A DNA stretch of 64,000 nucleotides from Nocardia cyriacigeorgica. Its GTDB lineage: Bacteria; Actinomycetota; Actinomycetes; Mycobacteriales; Mycobacteriaceae. A program made the translations under genes and the position numbers. Positions 47,460 through 58,083 of the stretch are shown in pieces (the stretch's first letter is position 1; every line of letters begins with the position of its first letter). Location of the stretch: assembly GCF_005863245.1 (NCBI RefSeq), contig NZ_VBUT01000003.1, forward strand, positions 186,001-250,000, in the 5' to 3' direction. The notes beneath the pieces are model-generated. The model saw only the letters and a list, made by a program, of their open reading frames with translations. It was not told the DNA's origin and made no database searches.

Positions 47460-48437
47460 TCACTCAGGGGCGGCGGGACCCACATCGATCGACAGCGACC
47501 GGTCCAGATGGTCGGCGGCCACCAACCGGCCGTCGACGAACGACAGGACCCATACGCTGCCCTTGCGATTACGCGCCGGTGGCAGCGTGACACCGTCGCG
47601 ATCGGCCCACCAGCTCATCAGATCCGGAATGACCGCCCCCTGGCTGCACAGCACCCGCACGGCGGAATCGGAGACCAGTTCGCGGGCCCGTTCGCGGGCC
47701 CGGTCCGGTGCGGCCGCATAACCGGATTCCGACAGCAGCGGTTCGATTCCGATATCCACACCCAATTCCTCGGCCAGCGGCTGCACCGTCTGCACACAGC
47801 GCAACGGATCGGCGGAGAAAATTTCGTTCGCGCCGAATGCGAGCAAATTCGGCACCAGGGCCAGCGATTGCTTGCGTCCGGCACGTTCGAGCGGGCGCTG
47901 ATCGTCCGGGCCGTTGAACCGGTCGCGGCGCCCGGCTTTCGCGTGCCGGACCAGCAGTAGCGTGCTGGTTGCGGCGGGCAGCCGGGTGAATGCGCGCACC
48001 ACCTGCCGGTCCATCGGATACGACAGCTCATCCATCACCTGATCCAGGCGCAGCCAGACCAACTCGTCGACCTCGGCATTGGCTTCGAAGCCGCCGTCGA
48101 CCACCTCGGCCGCCCAGTAATAGACGCGCTTGAGCTTGCGATGCCCCGGCACCGGATAGGTGACGTGCCCGAGATAGCGGCCCAGGCGGCAGCGCAGGCC
48201 CGTCTCCTCGGCGACCTCGCGCACCGCGGCGAGCACCGGAGTCTCGCCGGGATCGAGTTTGCCTTTCGGTAGCGACCAATCCTGATATTTCGGGCGGTGG
48301 ATCACCGCGATCTCGACCGCACCGGACCCGTCGGGTGTGTGCCGCCAGACGACGGCACCGGCGGCGTGGATATTGGCCTGCATCCGGGAATCCCGGAACA
48401 ACCCACCATTGGTGGCGAAACCGGTCGTCGCGCTCAC
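47460..48437 (-). CDS. mutT1: Two-domain Nudix hydrolase/histidine phosphatase (MutT1 type)
   Basis: A 325-residue protein. The N-terminal Nudix domain has the box [23 protein letters not shown]; the C-terminal histidine phosphatase domain has [10 protein letters not shown] (catalytic His). The mycobacterial enzyme hydrolyses 8-oxo-dGTP and diadenosine polyphosphates. The start GTG 48437 overlaps the ppk stop (GTGA), so it is co-translated with ppk. A shorter start MQANIH is possible. Confidence 0.92.
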   Translation of the reverse strand: MSATTGFATNGGLFRDSRMQANIHAAGAVVWRHTPDGSGAVEIAVIHRPKYQDWSLPKGKLDPGETPVLAAVREVAEETGLRCRLGRYLGHVTYPVPGHRKLKRVYYWAAEVVDGGFEANAEVDELVWLRLDQVMDELSYPMDRQVVRAFTRLPAATSTLLLVRHAKAGRRDRFNGPDDQRPLERAGRKQSLALVPNLLAFGANEIFSADPLRCVQTVQPLAEELGVDIGIEPLLSESGYAAAPDRARERARELVSDSAVRVLCSQGAVIPDLMSWWADRDGVTLPPARNRKGSVWVLSFVDGRLVAADHLDRSLSIDVGPAAPE

Positions 48438-50611
48438 TGCTGATCCGGCCGCCGCAATCGCATCAGATACGCCTGGTGATCGCGGACCTGCGCGCCGTCG
48501 GCGCCGGTGCGCTCGGGCCACGCCTGCCAGCTGCCGTCCGGTTGCAGCACCCAGCACCTGGTCATCGGATCGAGCGCGGAATCGAATACCGAATCGAGCC
48601 GGTCACGCAGTTTCGGATCCTTCACCTGGGCCATGACTTCCACCCGGCGGTCCAGATTGCGGTGCATCATGTCGGCGCTGCCGATCCAGTACTCGTCCTG
48701 GGCCCGGAAATGCATGATCCGCGAATGCTCGAGGAACCGGCCGAGAATCGAACGCACCTCGATGTTGTCGCTCATTCCCGGCACGCCGGGGCGCAGCCCG
48801 CAGATTCCGCGCACCACCACCTGCACCGGCACCCCGGCCTGCGAGGCGCGATACAGCGCGTCGATGACCTGTTCGTCGACGATCGCATTGGCCTTCAGCC
48901 GGATTCGGCCCGGCTGCCCGCTCTGCGCCAGTTCGATCTCCCGCTGGATTCGCTCGATGATTCCGGCGCGCACGCCCGTCGGCGCGACGAGAATATTGCG
49001 GTAATCGGACTTGCGCGAATACCCGGTCAGCGAGTTGAACAGATCGGTGAGGTCGGCGCCGATTTCCGGTGCGGCAGTGAGTAATCCGACGTCTTCGTAG
49101 AGTCGCGCGGTCTTCGGGTTGTAGTTGCCGGTGCCGATATGGCAGTAGCGGCGGATGGTCGCACCTTCGCGGCGGACCACCAGGCAGGTCTTGCAATGGG
49201 TCTTGAGGCCGATGAGGCCGTAGACCACGTGCACGCCCGCCTGCTCCAGCGTCCTGGCCCATTTGATGTTGGCCTGCTCGTCGAAGCGGGCCTTGATCTC
49301 CACCAGCGCGACGACCTGCTTGCCCGCCTCGGCGGCGTCGATGAGCGCGTTGACGATCGGCGAATCGCCGGAGGTGCGGTAGAGGGTCTGCTTGATCGCC
49401 AGCACCTGCGGGTCGGCGGCGGCCTGCTCGATGAACCGCTGCACGCTGGTGGAGAACGAATCGTAGGGGTGATGCACCAGCACATCGCCTTCGCGGAGCG
49501 CGGCGAAGACGTTGCGCGGGGTCTCCCGCTCACCGAACGCGGGCGGGGTGGCGGGCACGTAGGGCGCGTCCTTGAGGCCGGGCCGGTCCACCCCGTACAC
49601 CTGCCACAGGCACGACAGGTCCAGCAGTCCCGGCACCTGGATGACGTCGCCCGGGTCGACCTCCAATTCCCGCAGCAGCAGTTCGAGCATGTGCTCGGTC
49701 ATGTCGTCGGAGACCTCGAGGCGCACCGGCGAACCGAACCGGCGCCGGGCCAGTTCCCGTTCCAGGGCTTGCAGCAGATCTTCGTCGCGGTCCTCGTCGA
49801 CCTCGAAATCGGCGTTGCGGGTGATGCGGAACGAATGGTGCTCCACCACCCGCATCCCGGGAAACAGTTGGTCGAGGTGCGCGGCGATGAGCGCCTCCAT
49901 CGGCAGGAACGCCGCGACCGCACCGGAACCGGAATCGGTGCGGCGCACCCGCACGAACCGGTCGACATTGTCGGGCACCTTGACGCGGGCGAAATGCTCA
50001 CCGCCGGTGGTCGCGTCCTGCACCGTCACCGCGAGGTTGAGGCTCAGGCCGCTGATGTAGGGGAACGGGTGCGCCGGGTCCACCGCGAGCGGGGTGAGGA
50101 CGGGGAACACCTGATCCTGGAAGTGCGCCGAGAGCCTGCGGCGTTCGGCCTCGTCGAGATCGGACCAGTCGATGATCGCGATGCCCTCGGCGGTGAGCGC
50201 GGGCAGCACGTCGTCGAGGAAGACGCGCGCGTGGCGGTCGGCGATCTCCTGGGCTCGTGCCGCGATCAGCTCCAGCTGTTCACTGGGGGAGCGGCCGTCG
50301 GCCGAACGCACCGAAAGCCCCGTCTCGGCACGGCGTTTGAGGCCCGCGACCCGGACCATGTAGAACTCGTCCAGGTTGGAGGCGAAGATGGCCAGGAATT
50401 TGGCGCGCTCCAGCAACGGCAGCGAGGCGTCCTCGGCGAGGGCCAGCACCCTGGCGTTGAAGTCCAGCCAGCTCAATTCGCGATTGAGGTAGCGATCGGC
50501 CGGCAACCGCTGGGCCGGCGAACCGGGCTGCAAGGGTGCCGCCGCCGGCGGTGGAGTGGGAAGCACCTGCTGCTGCTTGACGGTTTCGGTATCGCTCACG
50601 CCAACGATCAT
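48434..50611 (-). CDS. ppk: Polyphosphate kinase 1
   Basis: The 725-residue enzyme polymerises the gamma-phosphate of ATP into polyphosphate. It has the N-terminal [37 protein letters not shown], and the autophosphorylated-histidine block [20 protein letters not shown]. The first catalytic domain has [20 protein letters not shown]. Translation starts at ATG 50611, or perhaps GTG 50599. It overlaps mutT1 downstream; that pairing occurs in mycobacteria too. Confidence 0.97.
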   Translation of the reverse strand: MIVGVSDTETVKQQQVLPTPPPAAAPLQPGSPAQRLPADRYLNRELSWLDFNARVLALAEDASLPLLERAKFLAIFASNLDEFYMVRVAGLKRRAETGLSVRSADGRSPSEQLELIAARAQEIADRHARVFLDDVLPALTAEGIAIIDWSDLDEAERRRLSAHFQDQVFPVLTPLAVDPAHPFPYISGLSLNLAVTVQDATTGGEHFARVKVPDNVDRFVRVRRTDSGSGAVAAFLPMEALIAAHLDQLFPGMRVVEHHSFRITRNADFEVDEDRDEDLLQALERELARRRFGSPVRLEVSDDMTEHMLELLLRELEVDPGDVIQVPGLLDLSCLWQVYGVDRPGLKDAPYVPATPPAFGERETPRNVFAALREGDVLVHHPYDSFSTSVQRFIEQAAADPQVLAIKQTLYRTSGDSPIVNALIDAAEAGKQVVALVEIKARFDEQANIKWARTLEQAGVHVVYGLIGLKTHCKTCLVVRREGATIRRYCHIGTGNYNPKTARLYEDVGLLTAAPEIGADLTDLFNSLTGYSRKSDYRNILVAPTGVRAGIIERIQREIELAQSGQPGRIRLKANAIVDEQVIDALYRASQAGVPVQVVVRGICGLRPGVPGMSDNIEVRSILGRFLEHSRIMHFRAQDEYWIGSADMMHRNLDRRVEVMAQVKDPKLRDRLDSVFDSALDPMTRCWVLQPDGSWQAWPERTGADGAQVRDHQAYLMRLRRPDQQ

Positions 50612-50683
50612 CCCTTACAAACCGGGCGGTGTGCAGCCTGACACCGTGATTGCCACGCGAATCACCCCGGCCGTGGCGACCGG

Positions 50684-51379
50684 CTAGCACACGTGCGGAA
50701 CCGGGTCGTGAACACGACCGCACCAGCCGATGTCGTGCAGCACCGAGCGGGTCGCGGCACCGGTGCCGAGGGCGATCGCGCGGTCGAGATCGGCGGCGGT
50801 GTCGACGTCGAGGCGCAAGCCCGGCCAGTCGCCGTCGAGCCGCACCGCGCCCGCGGCGATATGCCGGTGCGCCGACCCGGGACCGAAGGCCGGATCCAGT
50901 GCCACCGCGGCGCGGGCCAGCAGCGCGGCGGTGCCGGTGCCCGCGTGATCGACCACGACCGAGCGGGCATCGCGGGGCGCGGTGGCGAGCATGCCGGCGA
51001 GTTCGTCCGGGCGCAGCGCGGGCAGATCCGCCTGCAACGCCAGCACATCGACCGGGCCGTGCCGGTGCCGCAGCTCGTCGGCCGCCGCGCGCAGGGCCGA
51101 GTTGAGCCCGTCGGGATCGCCGGGGCCGCCGGAGCCGGTCATGGGTTCGGGGTGCACGAGCGCACCGAGCCTGCCCGCCCGTTCGGCGACGGCCGGATCC
51201 GGGGTGACCACGGTGACCGAGGCAAGCTGCGCGACTGCCGTCGCCGTGCGCACGGTATCGGTGAACATGGCCAGCACCAGGCCCGCGCGCTCGCGCGGCG
51301 GCAGTCGATCGGCCAGGCGGGACTTGGCACGGTCGAGACTCTTCACCGCGATCACGGCGTGCACGGTGTGCGAACGCAT
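50684..51379 (-). CDS. cofC: 2-phospholactate/PEP guanylyltransferase of F420 biosynthesis
   Basis: The 231-residue protein starts [20 protein letters not shown] and contains [15 protein letters not shown] and [11 protein letters not shown], the nucleotidyltransferase pattern of CofC. It couples GTP to a three-carbon phosphorylated acid to make the activated side chain precursor of F420; mycobacterial FbiD uses phosphoenolpyruvate. It corresponds to Rv2983. Its start is only 31 bases from the divergent gpsA start. Confidence 0.88.
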   Translation of the reverse strand: MRSHTVHAVIAVKSLDRAKSRLADRLPPRERAGLVLAMFTDTVRTATAVAQLASVTVVTPDPAVAERAGRLGALVHPEPMTGSGGPGDPDGLNSALRAAADELRHRHGPVDVLALQADLPALRPDELAGMLATAPRDARSVVVDHAGTGTAALLARAAVALDPAFGPGSAHRHIAAGAVRLDGDWPGLRLDVDTAADLDRAIALGTGAATRSVLHDIGWCGRVHDPVPHVC

Positions 51380-51410
51380 AGCCCCGATCTTTCCATGGCA
51401 TATTGGGCTG

Positions 51411-52406
51411 ATGACGAGGGCGGCAGTGCTTGGTGCGGGATCGTGGGGAACCGCATTCGCGAAGGTGTTGGCGGACGCGGGATCGGAGGTCACCATCTGG
51501 GCGCGCCGATCAGAGGTGGCGCAGACGCTGAACACCGAACACCGCAACCCGGATTACCTGCCCGGAATCCAGCTGCCGCCGGTGCGGGCCACCGACGATT
51601 TCCAGCTCGCCCTCGACGGCGCCGAACTGGTCGTGCTCGCGGTGCCCTCGCAATCGCTGCGCGCCAATCTCGAGGTGTTCAAGCCCGCCATCGGCCCCGA
51701 CACCACACTGCTGAGCCTGGCCAAGGGCATCGAGACCGGAACGCTGCTGCGGATGAGCCAGGTGATCTCCGAAGTCACCGGCGCCGAACCGAGCCGGGTC
51801 GCGGTGCTGTCGGGACCGAACCTGGCCAGGGAGATCGCCGCCGAGCAGCCCGCGGCCACCGTGGTGGCGTGCAGCGACGCCGATCGCGCGGTCGCTGTCC
51901 AGCAGGCCTGCGCCACCGGATACTTCCGGCCCTACACCAACACCGACGTCATCGGCTGCGAAATCGGCGGGGCCTGCAAGAACGTCATCGCGCTCGCCTG
52001 CGGTATCGCCGCCGGCATGGGATTGGGCGACAACTCCATCGCCAGCCTCATCACCAGGGGTCTGGCCGAGATCATCCGATTGGGCGTAGCTCTCGGTGCC
52101 GAACCGGTCACGCTGGCCGGGCTGGCCGGTGTCGGCGATCTGGTGGCAACCTGCACCTCGCCGCTGTCACGTAACCGCTCCTTCGGTCATGTGCTCGGGG
52201 AAGGCGGCTCGATGCAGGCCGCCCAGGAAGCGACTCATGGCCAGGTCGCGGAGGGTGTGAAGTCGTGCACATCGGTGCGGGCGCTGGCCGCGGCGCACGA
52301 TGTGGAGATGCCGCTGACCAACGCCGTGCACCAGGTCTGTCATGAGGGAATGCCGGTACCGGAGGCGGTCGGCAAATTGCTGGGGCGGCGGATCAAACCG
52401 GAGTAG
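51411..52406 (+). CDS. gpsA: Glycerol-3-phosphate dehydrogenase (NAD(P)+)
   Basis: The 331-residue enzyme makes sn-glycerol 3-phosphate for phospholipids. It has [37 protein letters not shown], and the lysine of [20 protein letters not shown]. The C-terminal domain is complete ([20 protein letters not shown]). ATG 51411 has no clear ribosome site and CATATT lies about seven bases upstream, so the mRNA may be leaderless. Confidence 0.96.
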   Translation: MTRAAVLGAGSWGTAFAKVLADAGSEVTIWARRSEVAQTLNTEHRNPDYLPGIQLPPVRATDDFQLALDGAELVVLAVPSQSLRANLEVFKPAIGPDTTLLSLAKGIETGTLLRMSQVISEVTGAEPSRVAVLSGPNLAREIAAEQPAATVVACSDADRAVAVQQACATGYFRPYTNTDVIGCEIGGACKNVIALACGIAAGMGLGDNSIASLITRGLAEIIRLGVALGAEPVTLAGLAGVGDLVATCTSPLSRNRSFGHVLGEGGSMQAAQEATHGQVAEGVKSCTSVRALAAAHDVEMPLTNAVHQVCHEGMPVPEAVGKLLGRRIKPE

Positions 52407-52449
52407 TCCGGCGCGTGTACCCGGCCCCGCAACGGGTACGGTTCCGTGC

Positions 52450-53547
52450 ATGACGAACCGGATCAGGGTGGCTGTGGTGTTCGGCGGGCGCAGTAACGAG
52501 CACGCCGTGTCCTGTGTGTCGGCCGGCGCCGTGCTGCGCAACCTGGATCCGCAGCGCTATGAGGCCGTCCCGATCGGCATCACCCCCAACGGAACGTGGA
52601 TGCTCGGTGGCGCCGACGTGGCCGCGCTCGGCTTCGGTGAGCACAGTCTGCCCCAGGTCGACGGCACCGGCACCGAACTGCTGCTGGCCACCGATCCGAG
52701 CCGGTCCGGCGATCTGATCCCGGTCGGCGATCCCGGTGCGGCCCTCGGCTCGGTGGATGTGGTGTTCCCGGTGCTGCACGGTCCGTTCGGTGAGGACGGC
52801 ACGGTGCAGGGCATGCTCGAACTGGCGGGCATCCCGTACGTCGGTCCCGGTGTTCTGGCCAGTGCTGCTGGCATGGACAAGGAATTCACCAAGAAACTGC
52901 TGGCCGCCGAGGGCCTGCCGATCGGCACCCAGGTGGTGCTGCGCGCGCGTGACGTCACGGTGAGCGAGGCCGACCGGGAACGGCTCGGGCTGCCGGTCTT
53001 CGTCAAACCCGCGCGCGGTGGATCTTCCATCGGCATCACCAAGGTCACCGACTGGGCCGATCTGGATGCGGCCATCGCGGCCGCGCGCGCCCACGACCCG
53101 AAGGTGATCGTGGAAGCGGGCATCGTCGGCCGCGAAGTCGAATGCGGTGTCCTGGAATTCCCGGACGGGCGCATCGAAGCCAGCGTGATCGCCGAGATCC
53201 GGATGCCCGAGGTGGAGGCCGCGGCGCCGGAGTTCTACGACTTCGAGACCAAATACCTCGACGACGTCTGCGAATTCGACGTCCCCGCCAAACTCGACGA
53301 CGCCGTCAGCGACGAGATCCGGGCGCTGGCGGTGCGAGCCTTCCGCGCACTGGACTGCCAGGGACTGGCGCGAGTCGACTTCTTCGTCACCGCCGACGGT
53401 CCGGTGATCAACGAGATCAACACCATGCCAGGATTCACCGCGATCTCGATGTACCCGCGCATGTGGGACGCCACCGGAATCGACTACCGCACGCTGGTAT
53501 CCACGCTCATCGAGACGGCGCTGGCACGCGGCACCGGACTGCGCTGA
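52450..53547 (+). CDS. ddl: D-alanine--D-alanine ligase
   Basis: The 365-residue ATP-grasp ligase joins two D-alanines for peptidoglycan precursors. Signatures include [20 protein letters not shown], the ATP-grasp [15 protein letters not shown], and [27 protein letters not shown] 52450 begins [10 protein letters not shown]. It follows gpsA by 43 bases and the two are probably co-transcribed. Confidence 0.97.
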   Translation: MTNRIRVAVVFGGRSNEHAVSCVSAGAVLRNLDPQRYEAVPIGITPNGTWMLGGADVAALGFGEHSLPQVDGTGTELLLATDPSRSGDLIPVGDPGAALGSVDVVFPVLHGPFGEDGTVQGMLELAGIPYVGPGVLASAAGMDKEFTKKLLAAEGLPIGTQVVLRARDVTVSEADRERLGLPVFVKPARGGSSIGITKVTDWADLDAAIAAARAHDPKVIVEAGIVGREVECGVLEFPDGRIEASVIAEIRMPEVEAAAPEFYDFETKYLDDVCEFDVPAKLDDAVSDEIRALAVRAFRALDCQGLARVDFFVTADGPVINEINTMPGFTAISMYPRMWDATGIDYRTLVSTLIETALARGTGLR

Positions 53548-53567
53548 GCGCGCGTACCCTCGGTCCC

Positions 53568-53870
53568 ATGCTGATGGCCATGACCATCCCGGGACTCGCC
53601 CTGCTCATCATCGCGGTCGCTTTCGGCGATGTGATGTACCGGCGGATCACCGGCCGAACGGCCCTGCCGTGGATGCGTGGTGACGACGAGGGACGCAGTG
53701 CGGGCGCCATCGGACTGGAACAATTCGACGCGGTATTCGCCGCGGGTCGGCAACACCAATTCGAACAGCAGCAGATGGTGCTCATGTACCGGGAAGACGC
53801 GGGCGAGGGCGCACCCGGCGACGTCGGCGTCGATCTGCGATCCGGAAAAGCGACGCTGCGCAAGGACTGA
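53568..53870 (+). CDS. Small membrane-anchored protein, DUF6191-like
   Basis: A 100-residue protein with one N-terminal helix (IPGLALLIIAVAFGDVMYRR) followed by a cytoplasmic part: TGRTALPWMRGDDEGR, GLEQFDAVFAAGRQHQFEQQ, and a short VDLRSGKATLRKD end. The F-x-x-x-F-x-x-G-R-x-H pattern recalls DUF6191. Its ATG (53568) is 20 bases after ddl, so it is probably on the ddl transcript. Role unknown. Confidence 0.7.
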   Translation: MLMAMTIPGLALLIIAVAFGDVMYRRITGRTALPWMRGDDEGRSAGAIGLEQFDAVFAAGRQHQFEQQQMVLMYREDAGEGAPGDVGVDLRSGKATLRKD

Positions 53871-53879
53871 GCGGGCGGC

Positions 53880-54710
53880 TCAGTTGGGTAGCGGACCCGG
53901 ATCCAGCGGCTGGGCGGGCAGATTCGCGGTGATGGTGTCGGACACTTCCTGCAACGGGGTCGGTCCCGAACCACCGGGAATCGTCAGCGCGATGTAGGTG
54001 GCGCGGTCGACGGCGAACCACGTGCTGGCATCGGCATCCGGATCCGGGATCTCGAACCACTGCACCCCGTTCACCATCTGGATGGGGGAGGCGCGATTGA
54101 ACTCCAGCGGCCGATCCAATCCGCAGCGCAGCACGATCGGCTCACCGCCGTCGGGGTGCTGCCAGGCGCGGGTGGCAGGAGGTGCGGGCTCGACGAGCGT
54201 GGACTTCGTGAAATCGCCCAGGTCGGCGGGCAGCGCTGGCAGCAGCGTGGCGCACGCTTCGCTGTCGGCGGCGGGCGCCGGAACCGGGCCCAGCACCAGC
54301 GGTTCGCGATCGACGGGCATATTGCGGGCCATGATCGCGGCGACCAGGACCGCGATCACCAGAGCCACCGGGAGGGCGACGGCGGTCGCGATGAGGGCGG
54401 GCGGATAGCCGGAGCCGCGTGATTCGGCAGCCGGTTCGTCGGTGTCGGACCCGGACGCATCCGACCCGGCGGTGCCGTCGCCCGTGCGTGGTTCGCCGGC
54501 TGTGGACTCGTCGGCCGGTGCAGGCTTGTCGGTGGTGGGGGACTTCTCAGCAGACGCCGAGTCATCGGCGGTTACCGATTCATCAGCCGAGGTCGACGCG
54601 CCCGCGTCCGCCGTGGTGGCCTGTTCGCTCCCGCCGGATTCGGCAGACGCAGCCGATGCGCCGGTGTCTTCGGGCGATTCGGGTGAATCGTGGTCCGGCG
54701 TGCTCGCCAT
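53880..54710 (-). CDS. DUF3515-type membrane protein (Rv2980-like)
   Basis: A 276-residue protein. Residues 1 to about 105 are a Ser/Ala/Asp/Glu-rich low-complexity tail. One membrane helix follows (LIATAVALPVALVIAVLVAA). The rest is an extracytoplasmic DUF3515 domain containing SEACATLLPALPADLGDF and VLRCGLDRPLEF with two cysteines. Start ATG 54710 is preferred to another nine codons earlier. It corresponds to Rv2980. Function unknown. Confidence 0.85.
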   Translation of the reverse strand: MASTPDHDSPESPEDTGASAASAESGGSEQATTADAGASTSADESVTADDSASAEKSPTTDKPAPADESTAGEPRTGDGTAGSDASGSDTDEPAAESRGSGYPPALIATAVALPVALVIAVLVAAIMARNMPVDREPLVLGPVPAPAADSEACATLLPALPADLGDFTKSTLVEPAPPATRAWQHPDGGEPIVLRCGLDRPLEFNRASPIQMVNGVQWFEIPDPDADASTWFAVDRATYIALTIPGGSGPTPLQEVSDTITANLPAQPLDPGPLPN

Positions 54711-54946
54711 GCGCGCACCGATCCTTCCTGGTCTCACTGCTGGTAGCCGACTGTGCCGCCATCGGTCCGGCCGTTCGCGGCGCCGCCCCGGCGATCCGGG
54801 CAGGCCGCGATACCGGGCGGTAACCCGACGGCCCGTGCACAGGGTACCGTCGGGGCGAATCCGCTTCGGCGGCGCGCCCGCGTCGACCAGCGCGGATCCG
54901 CAGACGGAAAGGGCAGGCCATCAGTAGCAGCACGCAGCCGCGGACC

Positions 54947-55924
54947 GTGGCCGAACTCGGCGAGTTCGCGCTGATCGAGCGCATCAACTCCGGACGCACC
55001 CAGACGCCCGCGGTACTGCTCGGCCCCGGTGACGACGCCGCGCTGCTGGCCGCACCCGGTGGCCGGTTCGTGGTCACCACCGACATGCTGGTGCAGGATC
55101 GCCATTTCCGGCTGGACTGGTCGAGCCCCTACGAGATAGGCCGGAAGGCCATCGCCCAGAACGCCGCCGATGTGGTCGCGATGGGGGCGGTGCCGACCGG
55201 CTTCGTCGTCGCGCTGGGATGCCCGGGCGAAACACCGGTCGCGGTGATCGACGGCCTGGCCGACGGTCTGTGGGCCGAAGCGGCCGTCAGCGGCGGGTCC
55301 ATCGCCGGCGGTGACCTGGTGCGCGATACGCATCTGGTGCTCTCGGTGACAGCATTCGGTGATCCGATCGGGCCGCAGCCGGTGCTGCGCAGTGGTGCGC
55401 GGGCCGGCGATGTGATCGCGGTGGCCGGGCGGCTGGGCTGGTCGGCGGCGGGACTCGCGGCGCTGAGCGCGGGATCGGGGGAGCGCACGGAATTCGCTGA
55501 TGCCGTTGCCGCACATCGGGTTCCGAGCCCGCCGTATCGGGCGGTGCTCGACGCGATGACGGCGGGGCTCGCCCCGCACGCACTCACCGACGTCTCGGAC
55601 GGCCTGTTGGCCGACCTCGGCCACATCGCCACCGCCTCCGACATCGCCATCGACCTCGACGGTGGCGCGCTCATCGACGGCTATCTGGAAGAACTCGCAG
55701 AAGCGCTGGATGCCGATGCGGCCCAATGGATTCTGACCGGCGGGGAGGACCACGCCTTCGCCGCCGCCTGGCCCGCCGGGACGGCACTGCCCGCGGGCTG
55801 GACCAGAATCGGCGTGGTCGGCGCTGGTCAGGGCGTCACCGTCGACGGTGTGCGCCCGGCCGGGCGAGGTGGCTGGGAATCGTTCGCCGGGGCGGACTCG
55901 GCGCAGCGGCCCGGATCGCGATAG
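54947..55924 (+). CDS. thiL: Thiamine-monophosphate kinase
   Basis: The 325 residues from GTG 54947 include [47 protein letters not shown] and [17 protein letters not shown], the PurM-like ATP and Mg-binding motifs of ThiL, which phosphorylates thiamine phosphate to thiamine diphosphate. The frame has no ribosome site before this GTG. GAAAGGG at 54907-54913 lies six bases before ATC 54920, which would add nine residues; an ATC start is thus possible. It corresponds to Rv2977c. Confidence 0.93.
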   Translation: MAELGEFALIERINSGRTQTPAVLLGPGDDAALLAAPGGRFVVTTDMLVQDRHFRLDWSSPYEIGRKAIAQNAADVVAMGAVPTGFVVALGCPGETPVAVIDGLADGLWAEAAVSGGSIAGGDLVRDTHLVLSVTAFGDPIGPQPVLRSGARAGDVIAVAGRLGWSAAGLAALSAGSGERTEFADAVAAHRVPSPPYRAVLDAMTAGLAPHALTDVSDGLLADLGHIATASDIAIDLDGGALIDGYLEELAEALDADAAQWILTGGEDHAFAAAWPAGTALPAGWTRIGVVGAGQGVTVDGVRPAGRGGWESFAGADSAQRPGSR

Positions 55925-55935
55925 GTTGTCCGGTC

Positions 55936-56619
55936 ATGGGCGCGAAACCACTGTCGGAAATCGTGGATCCGGGTTGGGCGAAGGCACTGGAACCGGTGTC
56001 GGATCAGATCTCCGCCATGGGCGATTTCCTGCGCGCGGAGAACGCCGCCGGACGCGGCTACCTGCCCGCGGGTGAGAACGTGCTGCGCGCCTTCCAGCGC
56101 CCGTTCGACGCGGTGCGGGTGCTGATCGTCGGCCAGGACCCCTATCCCACGCCAGGGCATCCGATGGGTCTGAGTTTCTCCGTCGCGCCGGATGTCTCGC
56201 CGATCCCGCGCAGCCTGGCCAACATCTTCGCCGAGTACAGCAAGGATCTCGGCCATCCGACACCCAAGTGTGGTGATCTGAGCCCCTGGTCGGATCGGGG
56301 TGTGCTGCTGCTGAACAGAGTGCTGACGGTCTCGCCCGGCCAGCCGGCCTCGCATCGCGGCAAGGGGTGGGAAATCGTCACCGAGCAGGCCATCCGCGCG
56401 CTCGTCGCGCGAGACGAGCCGCTGGTGGCGATCCTGTGGGGCCGCGATGCCCAGACCTTGAAGCCCGCCCTGGCCGAGGCCGAGGTGCCCTATATCGAAT
56501 CCGCGCACCCCTCGCCGTTGTCGGCGTCGCGCGGCTTCTTCGGTTCCCGCCCGTTCTCGCGGGTGAACGAGCTGCTCGACGAGTTGGGAGCCGAACCGGT
56601 GGATTGGCGTCTGCCCTGA
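55936..56619 (+). CDS. ung: Uracil-DNA glycosylase, family 1
   Basis: The 227-residue repair enzyme removes uracil from DNA. The water-activating loop is [19 protein letters not shown] (catalytic Asp), and the minor-groove loop is [20 protein letters not shown]. Length is normal. ATG 55936 lies 11 bases after thiL, indicating one operon. It corresponds to Rv2976c. Confidence 0.97.
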   Translation: MGAKPLSEIVDPGWAKALEPVSDQISAMGDFLRAENAAGRGYLPAGENVLRAFQRPFDAVRVLIVGQDPYPTPGHPMGLSFSVAPDVSPIPRSLANIFAEYSKDLGHPTPKCGDLSPWSDRGVLLLNRVLTVSPGQPASHRGKGWEIVTEQAIRALVARDEPLVAILWGRDAQTLKPALAEAEVPYIESAHPSPLSASRGFFGSRPFSRVNELLDELGAEPVDWRLP

Positions 56620-56657
56620 ACCGGGCGTCGATAGGAAACAAGTGAGGAGCTAAAGAC

Positions 56658-56897
56658 ATGCAGACCAGAACCGTCCGGAGCGTCGTACGCGGCACCACCG
56701 CCACCCTGGCCGTCGGTGCCGCGCTCGCCGCCGGTGCGGCCAGTGCCGGTGCGGCGCCGCTGGCGCTGGAACCGGCCACCGAGACCAGCACCGCGCCGGT
56801 CTCCGAGCAGTACACCTCGTCCGGATCGTCCACCATTTCGGCGACGGTGCACGCGAAGTTCGCCTGCGTGATCTTCACCGGAACGTTGGGCTGCTGA
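56658..56897 (+). CDS. Small secreted two-cysteine protein
   Basis: A 79-residue protein with a signal peptide (VRGTTATLAVGAALAAGAAS, cut near AGA-AP) and a mature part of about 45 residues: TSTAPVSEQYTSSGSSTISA then KFACVIFTGTLGC. The two C-terminal cysteines could form a disulfide. It has an AGGAG-type ribosome site (gtgaggagc). I do not recognise a family. Confidence 0.7.
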   Translation: MQTRTVRSVVRGTTATLAVGAALAAGAASAGAAPLALEPATETSTAPVSEQYTSSGSSTISATVHAKFACVIFTGTLGC

Positions 56898-56962
56898 AAC
56901 CCGTTCCAGAAATCCTGGGGGTTCGTTCCGGTGCCGCGAGGCGGCTGTGCGATCCTCAGATC

Positions 56963-57826
56963 GTGAGTAGTGCGAACAATCTCGTCGATCCCGTCCGGCT
57001 GCGCTTGCGCGGTTCGGGCGGGATCGAACTCGCTGCCGACCAGTACGGGCCCGCCGACGGCCCGCTCGTGGTGTTCCTGCACGGCGGCGGGCAGACCCGG
57101 CACTCGTGGAAGCAGACCGGCGCCAAGCTGGCCGCCACCGGGATGCGGGTGGTCACTCTCGACGCGCGTGGGCACGGCGACAGTCAATGGTCGGCCGAGC
57201 GCGATTACAAGCGCGAAACCATGGTCGAGGATCTGATCGAGGTACTCGGCCAACTCGGCGGTCCGGCCGTGGTGGTCGGAGCCAGCATGGGCGGAGTCAC
57301 CGGACTGCTGGCCACCGCGGTGCCAGGCGGCGAGCAGATCAGCGCGCTCGTGCTGGTCGATATCGTCACCCGCCCCGAGCCCGAGGGCGTGCAGCGGGTG
57401 CTGGACTTCCTCGGCAAGCACCGCGACGGGTTCGACAGCCTGGACGAGGTGGCCGACGCGGTCGCCGAGTACATGCCGCACCGTCCGCGTCCCGACAACG
57501 TCGACGGCCTGCGCCGCAATCTGCGTCAGCGCGACGGCCGCTGGTACTGGCATTGGGATCCGGACATGCTCGCCGATCGCGCCGAGGACCCGTCCGAGAT
57601 CACCGGCCGGATGGAAGAAGTTGCCCGCACGCTCACCATTCCGGTGCTGCTGGTGCGCGGATTGCAATCGGATGTGGTCAGCGCCGAAGGGGCGGCGGCG
57701 TTCCAGGAACTGGTGCCGCATGCGCGGATCGTGGAGATCGGCGGGGCCGCCCACACCGCGGCCGGCGACGACAACGACGCCTTCACCGACGCCGTCGCCG
57801 AATTCATCCTCACGCTCGGCGACTGA
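56963..57826 (+). CDS. Alpha/beta hydrolase
   Basis: A 287-residue cytoplasmic hydrolase: FLHGGGQTRHSWKQTGAKLA (oxyanion region), VVGASMGGVTGLLA (nucleophile Ser in GASMG) and a C-terminal EIGGAAHTA (His). The lid region has RPDNVDGLRRNLRQRDG. Substrate unknown; related enzymes include epoxide hydrolases and esterases. Translation starts at GTG 56963. Confidence 0.88.
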   Translation: MSSANNLVDPVRLRLRGSGGIELAADQYGPADGPLVVFLHGGGQTRHSWKQTGAKLAATGMRVVTLDARGHGDSQWSAERDYKRETMVEDLIEVLGQLGGPAVVVGASMGGVTGLLATAVPGGEQISALVLVDIVTRPEPEGVQRVLDFLGKHRDGFDSLDEVADAVAEYMPHRPRPDNVDGLRRNLRQRDGRWYWHWDPDMLADRAEDPSEITGRMEEVARTLTIPVLLVRGLQSDVVSAEGAAAFQELVPHARIVEIGGAAHTAAGDDNDAFTDAVAEFILTLGD

Positions 57827-57894
57827 ATCTCGGTCCTGCGCATCCCGTTCGGCCAACTGGCTGGTCTGTACCTGGTGGACATCGGGCGCAGTAG

Positions 57895-58044
57895 TGTTCC
57901 CGGCTGCCCGAGCGCAGGCTCTCCCGGCAGGCGGTGGTGCTGGTGCGCACGCCGGCGGGCCGGCGGATCACCGCCATTCACAACGGTCGGGTGCGTCCGG
58001 CATCCGTGCCGGAACCGGACGCTTTCCCGTCGAAGATGGCCTAA
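57895..58044 (+). pseudogene. Possible C-terminal remnant of a SnoaL-like protein
   Basis: In one frame after a TAG at 57892, the 49 codons end VVLVRTPAGRRITAIHNGRV followed by RPASVPEPDAFPSKMA and TAA. The V-L-V-R-x-x-G-x-R-I-x-A-x-H-N-x-R-V-R-P pattern is that of the last strands of SnoaL/SgcJ-type small proteins. No start or N-terminal part is present in frame, so it looks like a decayed gene end, or is chance. Confidence 0.4.
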
Positions 58045-58083
58045 AGAGGGGTGCTGGGCCGGGCCGCTCCGGTGTAGATCGGG

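Noticed and set aside
54711..54946. Thiamine diphosphate riboswitch before thiL
   Set aside because: No CUGAGA/ACYUGA-type conserved core is seen in the gap.
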